Shown in pieces: positions 1-11,500 of a stretch of 64,000 nt of DNA. The notes under the pieces were generated by a model, which saw only the letters and a list, made by a program, of their open reading frames with translations, ran no database searches and was not told the origin of the DNA. This DNA is from Paramecium sonneborni (Eukaryota > Ciliophora > Oligohymenophorea > Peniculida > Parameciidae), in assembly GCA_905182985.1 (NCBI GenBank), contig CAJJDN010000080.1, positions 211,813 through 275,812 on the forward strand. Reading direction: 5' to 3'. A program made the position numbers and the translations under genes. Numbering within the stretch: the stretch's first letter is position 1; every line of letters begins with the position of its first letter.

Positions 1-1415
1 ATAAACTTTTATGATTAAGCTTATTTTAAACACAATCTAAACATAAATATTCTTCATTGTCATGATAAAAGTATAGAAATATTTCATGTTCACATTTAGA
101 GCATAATTATACTTCTTTACAACATTCAACTAATTAAGAAGATGGTGGATCAATAGTATGTAATTTTCTATTTTCTTAATCAAAAAAGTTCTAAAGTTCT
201 AATTAAATTCTTTCAATAGTCATTTAAGATAGAGATTTTTCATGAATATATAAATCTAACATTAAATTTTTATATGGAATAACAGTTCTATAATTAATTT
301 CCTTGTTTAATTTATGTCTTTCACTCATAGCTTCAAGTGTCATATCATCTAAAGCAACTTGATTCCAAGCAGTATTAATAGTTTAACCTAATGATTTAAC
401 CCAATGTAAACAACCTGCACCTAATATAACAACATCACCTTTCTTTTATAATGTATATCTAAATGGTATTCCATATTTTAAAAAGAATTCTGGTTCTTTA
501 AACCATAATCCTTCATTTCTGAATATATCAGTATCATATAATTCTTATACTTTTTATCTTAATTTCTAAACATTCTCATTATCAACTGTAATCCAAACAC
601 AATCTGCTGGACCATGATTTATATTTATTGCATTTACACTTAAATTCTCTTAATGTCCACCTGTCCATACTCCTTCTGTTTTTATATATATTTAAGGTAT
701 ATTTACACCATCAATTTCTTATCTTAAATAACTTAAACCATCATTCTCTCCTTATGGTCTTAAACATTTTGGTAAAAACTATTTTAAATGATTTATTTCT
801 TTATCCCAACCTTACATATTTACATTTACTGCAAATAATCTTTAATCTGCTTAAAGTCCTTCCTTTTTTATAAATTTCTATGGATCATTAAGATAATCTA
901 CATAATCCATTATTTTCATTCCTTCTAATTATTAATTTATTTTGCATGGTAAAAATGAATCATATCCAGGTTATTATACTCTAATATCTATTGTTTAATT
1001 TCCATGATTTTATTTTAGAGCTTCAAAATTAAAAAATATATTTATCATCTCTAAAGCTTTTTGATCCATTGTTAAAATGCTTATTTAATGTTTCAACCAA
1101 GATAATGCTTTCTCTTCATATATTTTTAACATTTCACTATAATTATAGTAATATGGCTTCCCTATACAAGAACCATCCACCATTGATTTATATTCAAACA
1201 CTATTACTTTACTTTAATAAAAACTAACCCAATCATCCTCTTTTAAATATCCAGGTAAATCTCTTTGACAATAAACCTTTATCTATATTTATATTTAATA
1301 CTTTCACGAATCCTCCATCTCTCATAACTTAATCATATACTTGTTAACCATTAGCATAAAGTAGATTTCTCTCTTGTATAGAAAGTGGCAAATTATCCAA
1401 TAAATATTTTTGCAT
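1..1415 (-). CDS. KDM6/UTX-like JmjC histone demethylase, 3' end cut by window
   Basis: Likely a 2-oxoglutarate/Fe(II) dioxygenase that removes methyl groups from histone lysines, by family most likely H3K27. Read from ATG at 1415 with one 19-nt intron (1283-1301). The JmjC core carries TGGHQEN (first iron ligands H248 and E250), then SVNAININHGPADCVW, which matches the UTX/JMJD3 block, and GCLHWV with the second iron His (about H331). It is followed by TINTAWNQVALDD, like the NNIAWNVGPL of UTX. After the JmjC core come Cys pairs (VECCKEV, CSKCEHEIF, CLDCV) like the C-terminal zinc domain specific to KDM6 enzymes. No TPR region is seen upstream. The frame is still open at base 1. The start is uncertain: coding-like sequence at about 1490-1700 could be an extra 5' exon, but no clean splice was found. 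Family call strong; substrate inferred. Confidence 0.85.
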
Positions 1416-2530
1416 TCTAAAATTTATCCTACTAAAAAATTAAATGTTATAATTATTAAAATATTTTCAAATTGATAACATTACATACTTATCTCATCCT
1501 TATAATAATTTACTCATTTTATATAATTGCTCTACACAATATCTTTATTTCTATTATTTTTATTTTTAACAATTATTTTAGAGAAAGACCTTCCTATTTT
1601 TATTTGTAAAATATACCATTTCTTTTGGATTTAATATTTCAATAATTATGAAATTTCTTCATCATCAAACATATGAAATTACTTTGTTTCATAAATAAAA
1701 TAAATAATAATAACTCAAGTCCAAATTTCATTCTTTCACAGAAATTTAAAAAAATAATCAACATTCTTCAGATTATATATTTATTAGATTATCGAATTTC
1801 AAAAATAATCAATTAGTACATCATATAAAAAAGTTTAATAAAAACTATTTATATTTATACGTTTAGTTTAATGTATTTGAAAAAAAAACAATAAATTAAT
1901 ACTCGAGTTATTTCTATACTCTTAATTAAAAATTAAATTTCGTAATTCTTAATGAATTATTTATTGAAATTACATTATAATATTATTCTTCTAAAAAATA
2001 AGATAATATCACAATGATATCGTTATTACGATTTTAAAGATATTTAATTTTTCAATTATCTCAATAAAATGCTTTTTTAATTAACTGAAATTTAGATAAT
2101 AAATTATCGAATAAAAAAATTATGTAAATTATTTATTTTTAATATGTTTGAATTTTCTAAATTATGTTATTCAAAATAGCTGATCATTATTTAAAAAATA
2201 GTTATACATAATAAAACAAACAAAAATTAAAATAGGATAATTTTTTTTAAAAATTGAATTTCTTTTCAACACCCAAACATGTTGAGATTCATTAGAAAAT
2301 GATGATTACTAAAAATAATATTTATTTAATATAACTTGATTGATTGATTGATTTAAATCTTAATAATATTTCTTATCAATTTTAAAAAACAATAAAACTC
2401 GTCTTTTTAATCATACATTATAATTTATTTGAAAAAAAGCAAATAATTCAAAGTAATTACAAAGAATAAGATAATATAAAGTTAGATACAAAAAGAAAAT
2501 ATACACAAAAACTATTCACAAATAATGAGT
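1416..2530. other. AT-rich intergenic stretch
   Basis: About 1.1 kb of very AT-rich sequence. On the minus strand at about 1490-1700 there is a reading with protein-like composition (starting FDDEEISQLLKYQ, then Q/K-rich) and a possible 23-nt intron, which may be a 5' exon of the demethylase gene; it meets a TGA before it can be joined. The rest, including a TGAT tetranucleotide run near 2338-2352, shows nothing I can call. Confidence 0.5.
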
Positions 2531-2944
2531 TCATACTTGATAATCTGAATTTAATCTAAATCTGACTTTCTTTAAACCATTTTACAATTTGAAAGTATAG
2601 TCTGATATTTCTTCAAATTAATGTTTAATTGGTGATAGACTCTTTGTTTAATTATCAACAGACTCTTTTTCTCGTTTTTCATAAAATGCTTCCATTGAGT
2701 TCAGTGATCTGACATATGCTTCTTTACTAATCAAAGTGCTTGTATGTAATAAAGTTTTAGTCCATTCCTTAGTTGTAGCTTAAGAACCAACATAACTAAA
2801 TTATTTCTAAGCTATTTATGATTAATTTTTCAATTTAAGATCATCTTTAGTTTTAGGAGTCCAAGTAAGAAGTTCCCCATATTTTTTACATAAAACATCA
2901 TTCTCCTCACTATCAAACATTATATTACTAATTGAAGATTCCAT
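2531..2944 (-). CDS. Small uncharacterised protein, 137 aa
   Basis: Not recognised. A single uninterrupted exon from ATG (2944) to TGA (2531-2533), 138 codons, with Q codons spelled TAA/TAG as in neighbouring genes. The N-terminus is acidic (MESSISNIMFDSEEND), the middle is polar with a short helical stretch near SMEAFYEKREKESVDN, and the C-terminus is basic (KKVRFRLN). No signal peptide, TM segment or known motif. A soluble cytoplasmic or nuclear protein is all that can be inferred. Even codon composition and the lack of competing ORFs support it as real. Confidence 0.55.
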
Positions 2945-3308
2945 TTAAAGATTTCAATAAATTCTGTTTTTTTAAGTGAAATTTATTTATTAAAAGTGGA
3001 AAACAAAACATAAAATCTATTAATAATTTCAAAAAGTGGGTTCAGTAATAATTGTAATCCAATCCTTAACTTCTATATTTAAGTTTGAAAAAATGTTATA
3101 ATATTTAGAACAAATATTCATTTAATTTTGATAAACATAACTAAATTAGGTTAATTAACTTATTTGATTGTTAAGAGTAATAATATTAAAGAATAAATAG
3201 AAAATAAAACTCATAATAAATATGAAAATAATCGGAATAGATTAGAATAGCTAGTTTTATAATAATTTTTCTATAAAATTCTATATATATATTAAAATAT
3301 TAATATCT
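2945..3308. other. Intergenic region between divergent genes
   Basis: AT-rich spacer separating the minus-strand small protein from the plus-strand papain homologue, so it should hold both promoters. No motif, RNA gene or repeat is visible. Confidence 0.5.
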
Positions 3309-4338
3309 ATGAAAAATTTATATATTGTTGCATTGTTGAGTGTTTCACTATTAACATTGTAATTGTACAGTTCAAATTAAGAGATAGATGAATATTCAAA
3401 ATGGAAATAGATTCATAAAAAGTAATATTAAGGAACAGAGGACTCATATAGAAAGTAAATATTCCACCAGAATTTATAAATTGTGAATGATCACAATGCA
3501 AGATATAATTAAGGTTTAGAAAGTTTTTAGATTGAAACAAACTAATTTGCTGACTTAACATTTGATGAATTCTCATCACTTTATTTATATTCTTCATACC
3601 CAGATCAAGATATTATAAATATTAAATATGAGAAAAATCAATAAAAATAAACAAAAAGGGCTGAAGTTCTTGATAATCATGATTGGTCAACTATTAATGG
3701 TTATTCTAAATCATACAATTAGGGTAGATGTTTAGGATCTTGGGCTTTTGCTGTAGCTGGTTCAATAGAAATTGCCAGATATTTAGGTGTTTATGAATAG
3801 ATTTCAGCTTAATATTTGATAAATTGTGTTTAATAACAAAATTCTTGTTTAGAAGGTTCAGTATAAAATACTTGGGATTGGGTTACAAATAATACTAACT
3901 TTGTTGATTTGGAAGAATCTGTGCCATATACAGGAATAAAAGGTGATTGCAATTAATCAATTGATAACATTTAGTTGTTAAATGATTATGTAATGAAACT
4001 TCCAGATTCTTTTGATACAGAAGAAGATTACTATGAAGCATTAGAATTGAATGCTGTTGTGTAATTTATTTATAATAATTATTATTAGATCTCCTCTATC
4101 AGTTTCCAATATTTATTTCTAATTATATAAGTCTGGTGTTTATAATAAAGAATGTGAAGAAAACTATAATTATGATGCATTAGTCATTGGATATGATGCA
4201 AGAACAAATTAACCTGATGGTCCATTTTATAAATTGAAAATGTCTTGGAGTTCTAATTATGGAGAAAATGGATATGTTAGAGTTCAAATGCCTAGCAAAT
4301 GTATCAAAAAAATGTAATCATACCCAAATCGCAGTTGA
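3309..4338 (+). CDS. Papain-family (C1A) protein with catalytic residues replaced, 333 aa
   Basis: Has the layout of a secreted or lysosomal cathepsin: signal peptide (MKNLYIVALLSVSLLTLQ), an I29-type prodomain with NQFADLTFDEF, and a mature papain domain. One 28-nt intron (4061-4088). All three catalytic positions are changed. The QGxCGSCWAF signature reads NQGRCLGSWAF, so the nucleophilic Cys is Ser144. The His of the HAVxxVGY block is Asp280 (NYDALVIGYD). The Asn of KNSWGxxWGENGY is Met302 (KMSWSSNYGENGY). Flanking structural residues (Trp, GENGY, the oxyanion-hole Gln) are kept. This pattern resembles non-peptidase papain homologues such as silicatein or TIN-ag, where Ser replaces Cys, but here the His is lost too. 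Likely a non-catalytic binding or inhibitor-type protein of the endomembrane system. The frame is intact, so it does not look like a pseudogene. Confidence 0.88.
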
Positions 4339-4498
4339 TATAATTATATAATCATTCCAAAAATAATAATTTATTATGATAATTGAATTTCTATCATTTT
4401 TTTATCCATTATTTAAAACATATATTAAATAATTCATAAAATTAATAATTACAGGTTAGAAGATAGTAAGTAATAATTAAAATTCAAAAACATTCTAA

Positions 4499-5116
4499 TC
4501 ACTTTTCAAATTCTTCAATTAATTCAGAGACTATGTTTATTAAAGTAGTTTATTTTATTTAATATGCTTAGACTAAAATTCTTATTAAAATAGCAAAATC
4601 ATTTTCGTCAAATATTTTATACTATATTGCTAATTATCTAATCCATTTTTTTATTGGATATTATAATCCATGCAAATTTTTAATAAAATTATTCCAATCT
4701 ACTTTAGTTTTTGTACTTTCTGGTATAAATTTATTTAAATCTATATTTGGTGGGGGTAATAATTTTGAATAGAACATCTTTTCTTAATTTGACTTTGATT
4801 TCATACTATTTAATTTATTTTGAGGTGAATTAATATTAATTGGTGATGGTAATCTTCTAAAGAAATATGATGGTTCTTTGTTATTTCTATCAGTTAAACA
4901 TTATTTAATAGTTTATAGATTCTTTTTGTGTATTTCCATATTGAAATCAGATATATTAGGTATTTTATAATTTGGATTCTTTTTGTCAAATTAATTTGTA
5001 AGATGTAAATTGATTTGTCTATCTTTAATTGATTGTAAACATAATCGATGTCCCCATAATTATGATACAATAATAGATCGACCTCCCACATTTCTAGTGT
5101 CGGGAGTAAATTGCAT
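4499..5116 (-). CDS. Uncharacterised protein, 205 aa
   Basis: Not recognised. One exon, ATG at 5116 (MQFTPDTRNVGGRS) to TGA at 4499-4501. The first half is basic and polar; the middle has a Pro-rich linker (FFRRLPSPININSP, KLLPPPNIDLNKFIPES); the last 70 residues are predicted helical (WIRQLAIQYKIF, ILIRILVQAYQ, IVSELIEEFEK). No TM segment or signal peptide. It lies 76 bp downstream of the Pumilio gene on the same strand, with nothing to indicate co-function. The consistent frame, TAA-for-Gln usage and tight spacing to both neighbours support a real gene. Confidence 0.6.
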
Positions 5117-5192
5117 ACGTTAATAAATAATATTAATAAATAATGTCTAATATTTTATTCATATTTATATTGTCATCATAATCTCATTATAT

Positions 5193-6880
5193 TCATGATT
5201 TGTACACTAATAAGGTCTTTTCAATTAGCTAGAAGATTCTTTAGCCAAAATCAGAGGATCTAATTGCTGTGATCAAATATTAATCTTATCTCAAAATGTC
5301 TATCAAAGGTTACAAAATATTATGATTTGACATAATGATCATTTTCTTCATAACATAATTTCCAAATGGATTGACAGATAAGTTCACAAATGTGTTACTA
5401 ATAAAGAAATAAATATAAAAATAATACAATCCATTAAGTTGTGACTTAGATATAAGAATGGAGATAATTTGCTATTTAACTTCATTAGTAGATGCCTCAA
5501 CAACCTTTTCTACTGTATTACTAGCATATTTATTCATACACAATTTTTCAAAGTTAGAGAGTACAAAATTAACAACAAATGGTTAATAATTAGAATTCTT
5601 GATGGCAAATTATAAGATATGATTTCCAAACTCTTGTTAACAAAGATTTTATTAATGTAATAAACAAGTGTTCATTATCTTATCAGTTTGAGTTGGAGAA
5701 AACAATTCAAGAGTTTTTAACAATATTTTACATCCATATTGAGATGAACATAAAAATAAAGTTGAGTCTTCAATTGGTTATAAGAAAAACTCTATTTTAT
5801 CTCTTTGTAAAACTTCCAAACATTTAAGTATTACATAATTGCCGCTTGAATCATAAAGTAATGATTTTATTTAGAGTCTAATTGAGTCAATGAATTAATT
5901 TTATAAACTCTCATTATTTTAAATGATTTCAATTATCTTTTAGATAACTCTACATCCAAAGTTATTTTTAGATAATTCATAAGCATGTGGTCTAATTTTA
6001 TTAAATAATCTCAACTATTGAATTGCACTTCCTAAAAGATATTTATAATTTATAATAAATACCTTTTTCGAATATTTTCTACATCACATAATTTCCAAAA
6101 ACATCCTTTGAAAATTAAACACAAGATCTTTCAACTTTATTAAAAATCAATTCCTTTTAATCAGGTTTACCATTTTCAAATATCTTCTAAACTTTTCTAG
6201 ACAATACTTGATTCCCACACATATTATCCTATTAAAATAGACATATAATCTTACAAGATCATATGTCAATTGCATATCATCATTTATTTCATTCAAAGGC
6301 AGTCTCTCTTATTAACACCCAGTAAAACTCAATCCATTCTATGGCTATTAATAAGTATATCCAAATTAATAAATCCCATGTGGTCTTATTACTCCTGGAG
6401 AATATGGTACTTAATAATCTACTAGCCGATTATGGTATTTATTCTAATATCCATAGTGCTCATTTCCTAACTTTCTGCAATTGATTGAACTTTCTTAAGT
6501 TGAAAATGAATGTCCATCAAAACTAATTGATACACTCTGTTTGTCATCTTATCTTGACAATTTCAAATGATTTTATGGAAATTAAGGATAAATAGCCTTT
6601 GTAGACATTGGACTTTAGACTTGATCAGATCCTAATGACATATGCTCGAATGATCGATTAAAACTATCGAAATATTGTTTCTCTGATGTTGAAACCTAAT
6701 ATACTTTAATTATAATCTTACATTTTCAATAATACTATCGCTTTCAAACCCTTAATTACGCAAAGGACTGTTATTATTGGAAAAAACTTCTTCGTAATCA
6801 TCATCTAACTTAATAAAAATATTACTTCTTAAAATAGATCCTAACAAATCATCTTCGGCTTCATATTCTTTTGCTGACAT
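5193..6880 (-). CDS. Pumilio-family (PUF) RNA-binding protein, 524 aa
   Basis: PUF proteins bind 3' UTR motifs and repress or localise mRNAs in the cytoplasm. After a low-complexity Ser/Gln-rich N-terminus (about 1-200) come consecutive Puf repeats with the usual cores: DNMCGNQVLSRKVQKIFE, KDVFGNYVMQKIFEKG, KNNFGCRVIQKIIEII, DSSGNYVILKCLEVL, SSQYGCKILQRLLELF, QEFGNHILQFAIKN, NKYASNTVEKVVEAS and NPFGNYVMKKMIIMS, which is eight repeats. Four introns: 6696-6721, 6229-6254, 6032-6062 and 5398-5427. Removing them gives exactly 525 codons. The last intron is 30 nt and contains no in-frame TGA, so it could be retained, adding ten residues in front of the last repeat. Repeat residues that read RNA bases vary (N/R/Q and C/Y/F). 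Family assignment strong; target mRNAs unknown. Confidence 0.92.
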
Positions 6881-7263
6881 TTTTTAATGATTGATATAAA
6901 TATTACTTAAATTTTATGAAATCAAGATAATATAAATACCAAATATTTAGTTATTTATTTCATCAATCTCATAATTATATATTGAACCTTTTTCTCTATG
7001 TCAGAATAATTTATTAATGTTTGCTATTCTCTAATTCTCTCCTTAGAAATAACTCAAACAAAACAAACAAATTTAGAACATAATAAAATAAAAACTTGTT
7101 GTTATTCTATTGAAATTTTAATTCACTTAAATATAATATATTCAATAATTGTATTTATCATGCTTTAAAATTACTTTAAAAATAGACTATCATAACTTTG
7201 AAGCATTTAAAGATTTTTTATATAAACACAAATTAGGAATATAAAAATTTAATTGTTTTTATT
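6881..7263. other. Divergent intergenic region
   Basis: AT-rich spacer between the divergently oriented Pumilio and Myb genes. No RNA gene or repeat is seen. Confidence 0.5.
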
Positions 7264-8418
7264 ATGTAACCATATTTCTTACCAGGTGACCAATAGTTTG
7301 CATTTCAATTAGACTCTGATATCCAAAGTAAAGAATTTAGAGATTTCTTAAAGAATACATGCCATATTAAAATTACAATGAATTAACCTATTTATCCTAG
7401 TTCTCTTATCCTTCCCAATTCCCTGGATACTCTGTAGATTGTTTTCCAGATAATGAAGCAATACATTAACAAAAATAAAAAAAAAGTAAAAAGATTAAGT
7501 AAGCATTAATCCACTATTTTAAGAAATAATGATTCTATAGGATTACTTCCAAAAACTCTAGAATTCACAAAATAAGTGATTGAAGAGCCTACTCATTCTC
7601 AAATTTAAAAAGATTAAATGTATTTACTCTTTATTTATATATAGTCAAAAATAAATCACTCCTTATTCGATTTTCCATTGTATTTAAGGAGCTCCTATTC
7701 CAAAATTACAATCAGATATTATATCAAATTAAGAAGCTTAAGGATCATAAGAAGGATCTCAATAAACTTAAAAATAAAAAGTATAACATCAACAAACTAA
7801 GAAACCAAAAAAAGAACACATTAACACTGGACATTGGTCAACTGAAGAACATACAACTTACATAGGCTTTCTTTAATAATATGAAAGTATTATGACTTCT
7901 TCTATGATGAAAAAAACTTCAAAAATTTTCAAATAAATGAGTGAACTCATTGGAACAAGAACTCCTAGTCAATGTAGAAGTCACCATTAAAAATTTAATC
8001 CTTATGCTTTAAGAGGTGAAAATGGTAAAAGATTACCTCGTACTGAAAGAAGTAGAGCTGGTAGAAAAAAGAAGAATCCATCATGTGATATTCCTAAAGC
8101 AGGTTTAAAATTTCTATTAATATAATAGTTGATCTCAATATTTAATAGAATCATATTGATTAAGAATAATTAATGATTATGTATGATAAACATTTGATTC
8201 ATCATATACCTTATGAATAATGGAATCCATATTATGATATCCACTCAAATATTAAAAAAGAAGAAGATTAAGATCATGAATTATAACATAGTTAACAAAT
8301 TCAATCATTACTTCATAATTAATTAGAATACGAAGATTTCGTTAGACTTAATTATCAAAAACACTAAATTAATATCGATTTTATTGAAGGACATAATTTT
8401 ATTCAAAATGAATATTGA
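7264..8418 (+). CDS. SHAQKYF-type single-Myb DNA-binding protein, 367 aa
   Basis: Likely a sequence-specific nuclear DNA-binding protein. The Myb/SANT repeat sits near residues 195-260: GHWSTEEHTTYIGFLQQYE, then ELIGTRTPSQCRSHHQKF, matching the (R/K)TxxQxxSHxQKYF third helix of the plant and ciliate one-repeat class. It is preceded by a Gln/Lys-rich linker and followed by a basic stretch (RGENGKRLPRTERSRAGRKKKN) likely to be the nuclear localisation signal, then an acidic C-terminus. Introns at 7620-7644 (25 nt) and 8103-8128 (26 nt, GTT start). The model totals 368 codons with no stop. Between about 7350 and 7500 an alternative frame also reads well (KEYMPYQNYNELTYLSQ), so a pair of compensating indels in A-runs there cannot be excluded. 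Confidence 0.8.
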
Positions 8419-8508
8419 ACAACTATGATTATTAAAATTGTATAATATATATATTTTTAGTAATTTTTCCATTTACACTAAATTAATTTACTTTCAAATT
8501 GTTGATTT

Positions 8509-11500
8509 ATGAAGGAAAAAAATATAACAAACATTCCCAAATTTAAGAAGAAATTAATGACACAATTTATAGAGTTTTCTCTTTAGTTTAGAATTTTGTT
8601 TGAAGATGATATCATTTAAATACCTCCACTCATATTTTCATTTACCATAATATTATCATACCTTTAAGAAATTAGTTTTCTCTTTGAAAATTATGATTTA
8701 ACTGATAATGGCTCCTTTAGTTTTATAAGATGTTTAATCATCATTTCAAAATTCACTAGACCTTATTAAATTCTAGACGAAAAATTTTTTAGATTCTCAT
8801 ACACAATACCATTTGTAATTAATCTTATTTATTATTTGTTGATGTTTAAATTATTTATCACTTATAAGTTGGAAAAATCAAGAAACCTAAAACTACTAGA
8901 AATGTTTTATTAATAAAATAGATTCTTTATAATTTTAATGACAATTATGACTTATATATAAGCATTTCTCTTTCACCTCATTTTTGTTAATTAAATAGAA
9001 TTAACTGTGATTTCAATATCTTATAATTCTATATTAAATGATATCAATATTGGAAATTTAGTATTTGCTATTATAACCCTTATTATCGTAATCATAAATA
9101 TGATTGTATAAATGATATGTAATCTTGAATTTAATTAAATATCAAAACAAAATTTTAGTGTGCTGCAATAAGGTTTCTGTTTACATTGGCAATAGATGTC
9201 AATATTACTTATTATTTTAATCAATTAATTAAATACAGATTTTAGAATTAAATTTTATTTAATCTTTACTTTGTTAATCTTAAAACTAATATTTTCTGTT
9301 TAATCATAACTATTGTATTTTATTTCATTGTTTAAAAAAGCATATATTGAATTTATTGGTTTAACAGCATAATTTACTTTTCTAATTATTTTATTAATTT
9401 TTTAAATTCAATAAAATGATTTTAATAATAAAGATTCCTTGTTATTTATAATCTCATATCCATTACTTATATAAATTGTCTTAAATTCCTTTTAAGCATT
9501 TCATGAAAGAATTATAACAAATAGAAAAAACACTCTAAATCCTTATGAGCTACAATATAAAATAGCAGAGATTTTCTTAAGATATGGAGTAATTTGTTGC
9601 TCTTAAATAAAAAATAAATAATAAATGGCATATATTTATAATTTTTATATTATTCATAAAGAAACTTGTTCATCCAATTTATGTTAATGTTGTTCTAGTA
9701 ATTTAACATTTGAATAGATTATAACATTATTTTTAAAGGAATAGATACAATAATTTGGATAAGTGATAAACGAATTAAAGGATTAACCTTTTCGTTAAAG
9801 TATGTTCTTACGTTATTTATCTTATATCAGTTATTTGGGACATAATACTAAAGCATTCTAATAATCTAATATTTAGACATATAATGAGAGCGAAATTAGG
9901 TATTAAATTTAATACTCTTTAGTTCAAGATTAAGTTTATATGGAAATTAAAGAAGTGAAACATAAAAAGTTGAATCAAGTCATAGTTTAGAAAAGAAAAG
10001 TTATTCATAATAAAGATAAAGAAATGACTTAGAAAATGATGAATTTATAAGAATTAAGATTATAAATTTAAGCTTTATTAATCAAATTAAACTTAAATTA
10101 CTTTAAGATTATATAAAAAAGTCGATGAACAACGGCTTGAGAAAATAAAGCATAATGTAAGAAAATCTTGAACATGCTGTAAATTTATTTTTAACGTCAG
10201 AAACAGCTAATTAAAGATTAAAAGAAAAAATAATTACATCTTTAAATAGAAAGAGACAATATTTTAATAATATTTTATCGAATACAGGATCTATATTTTC
10301 AAATTCTAAAAATTTACTTATTAAATTTAAGAAAATAGAAAATGAATTATTAAAATTATATGATTAATTTCCAAGTAGAAAAATGCAAGCTTTAAATACA
10401 TTTCTATAAGCAGAATTAATGAACAATTATTTTTCAGCTTATAAATTGAATACAGTTGCATCTATTTCAGATGAAAAATTACTTAAAATGTAATCATAAA
10501 TATCTATAGATTTATTTTCAAGTAAATTAGATTATATTATATTTGGTTTCGATTAAAAATCTCATTATTTATAAATATAATCAACATCAAATCTTATCCA
10601 TCAATTTTTTGGATATACATAGGAATAATTTAAATAAATGAATTTTATTGAAGCAATTTTACCTTAAGGTTTTGAATTAATCCATCAAAAATTAATTTAA
10701 AATTTTCTTTAAACAGGAGAATCAAAATTTTATAAATAAATTAATTTAAGTTTTTGTAGAACAACAAATAAATGTATAAAACCAATAGATTTCTTTTTTG
10801 ATATCAATTTATCAAATTTTGAAGATTTAAAATTTGTTGCCTTTCTTTAGGATACTTAAATTTCTTCAGCTTTTATTTTATGTTGTGAAAATAATAGAAT
10901 ACAATGTATGACCAAAAACATTGGATAAAAATTAGGTTATGAATAAAAATATAATTATGATTTAGTTGATTTGTTATATAAATAACAAATTAATAAGTTA
11001 TTTCCAAGATTTAATAATATTTATGAATCATTCTTAACAAAAGCTTCTATTATTTAAAAGTATTAATAAGAATAAAATAATTTTGATGATAAATAAACAA
11101 ATTATGATGAAAGTGATTCTTAAATTTAAATGATTGTTCCAAATGTTCAAATATTTGAAAAGAAAACACAAATAAATTGGGATTAGAATGATCATATTAG
11201 TTAATTAACTGCTGATGTTGTCTTTCATTTAAGAAATATCAAATAAGAATTGTTTTCTTATTTAATTGTAGAAATAAGAGATGCAAAGAAATTTATTTAG
11301 ACAGAATTTTCAACTCCTTTTTAAACCGAAATACCTTTAAGTACCAATAATAACTTAGAATATCTAGCATAATTAACAGATATGGATAATAATTTTGATA
11401 TAATAGAAGATTAAGAAAGTTTTTGTATAAATCCTCCAAAAGCTTTAGAACTTTTAGAAAACTATGAAAAAGATACCTATCATTTTGGATAAAGATTAAA

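Noticed and set aside
2338..2352. TGAT tetranucleotide run as a functional repeat
   Set aside because: Only about four units in AT-rich DNA; compatible with chance slippage.
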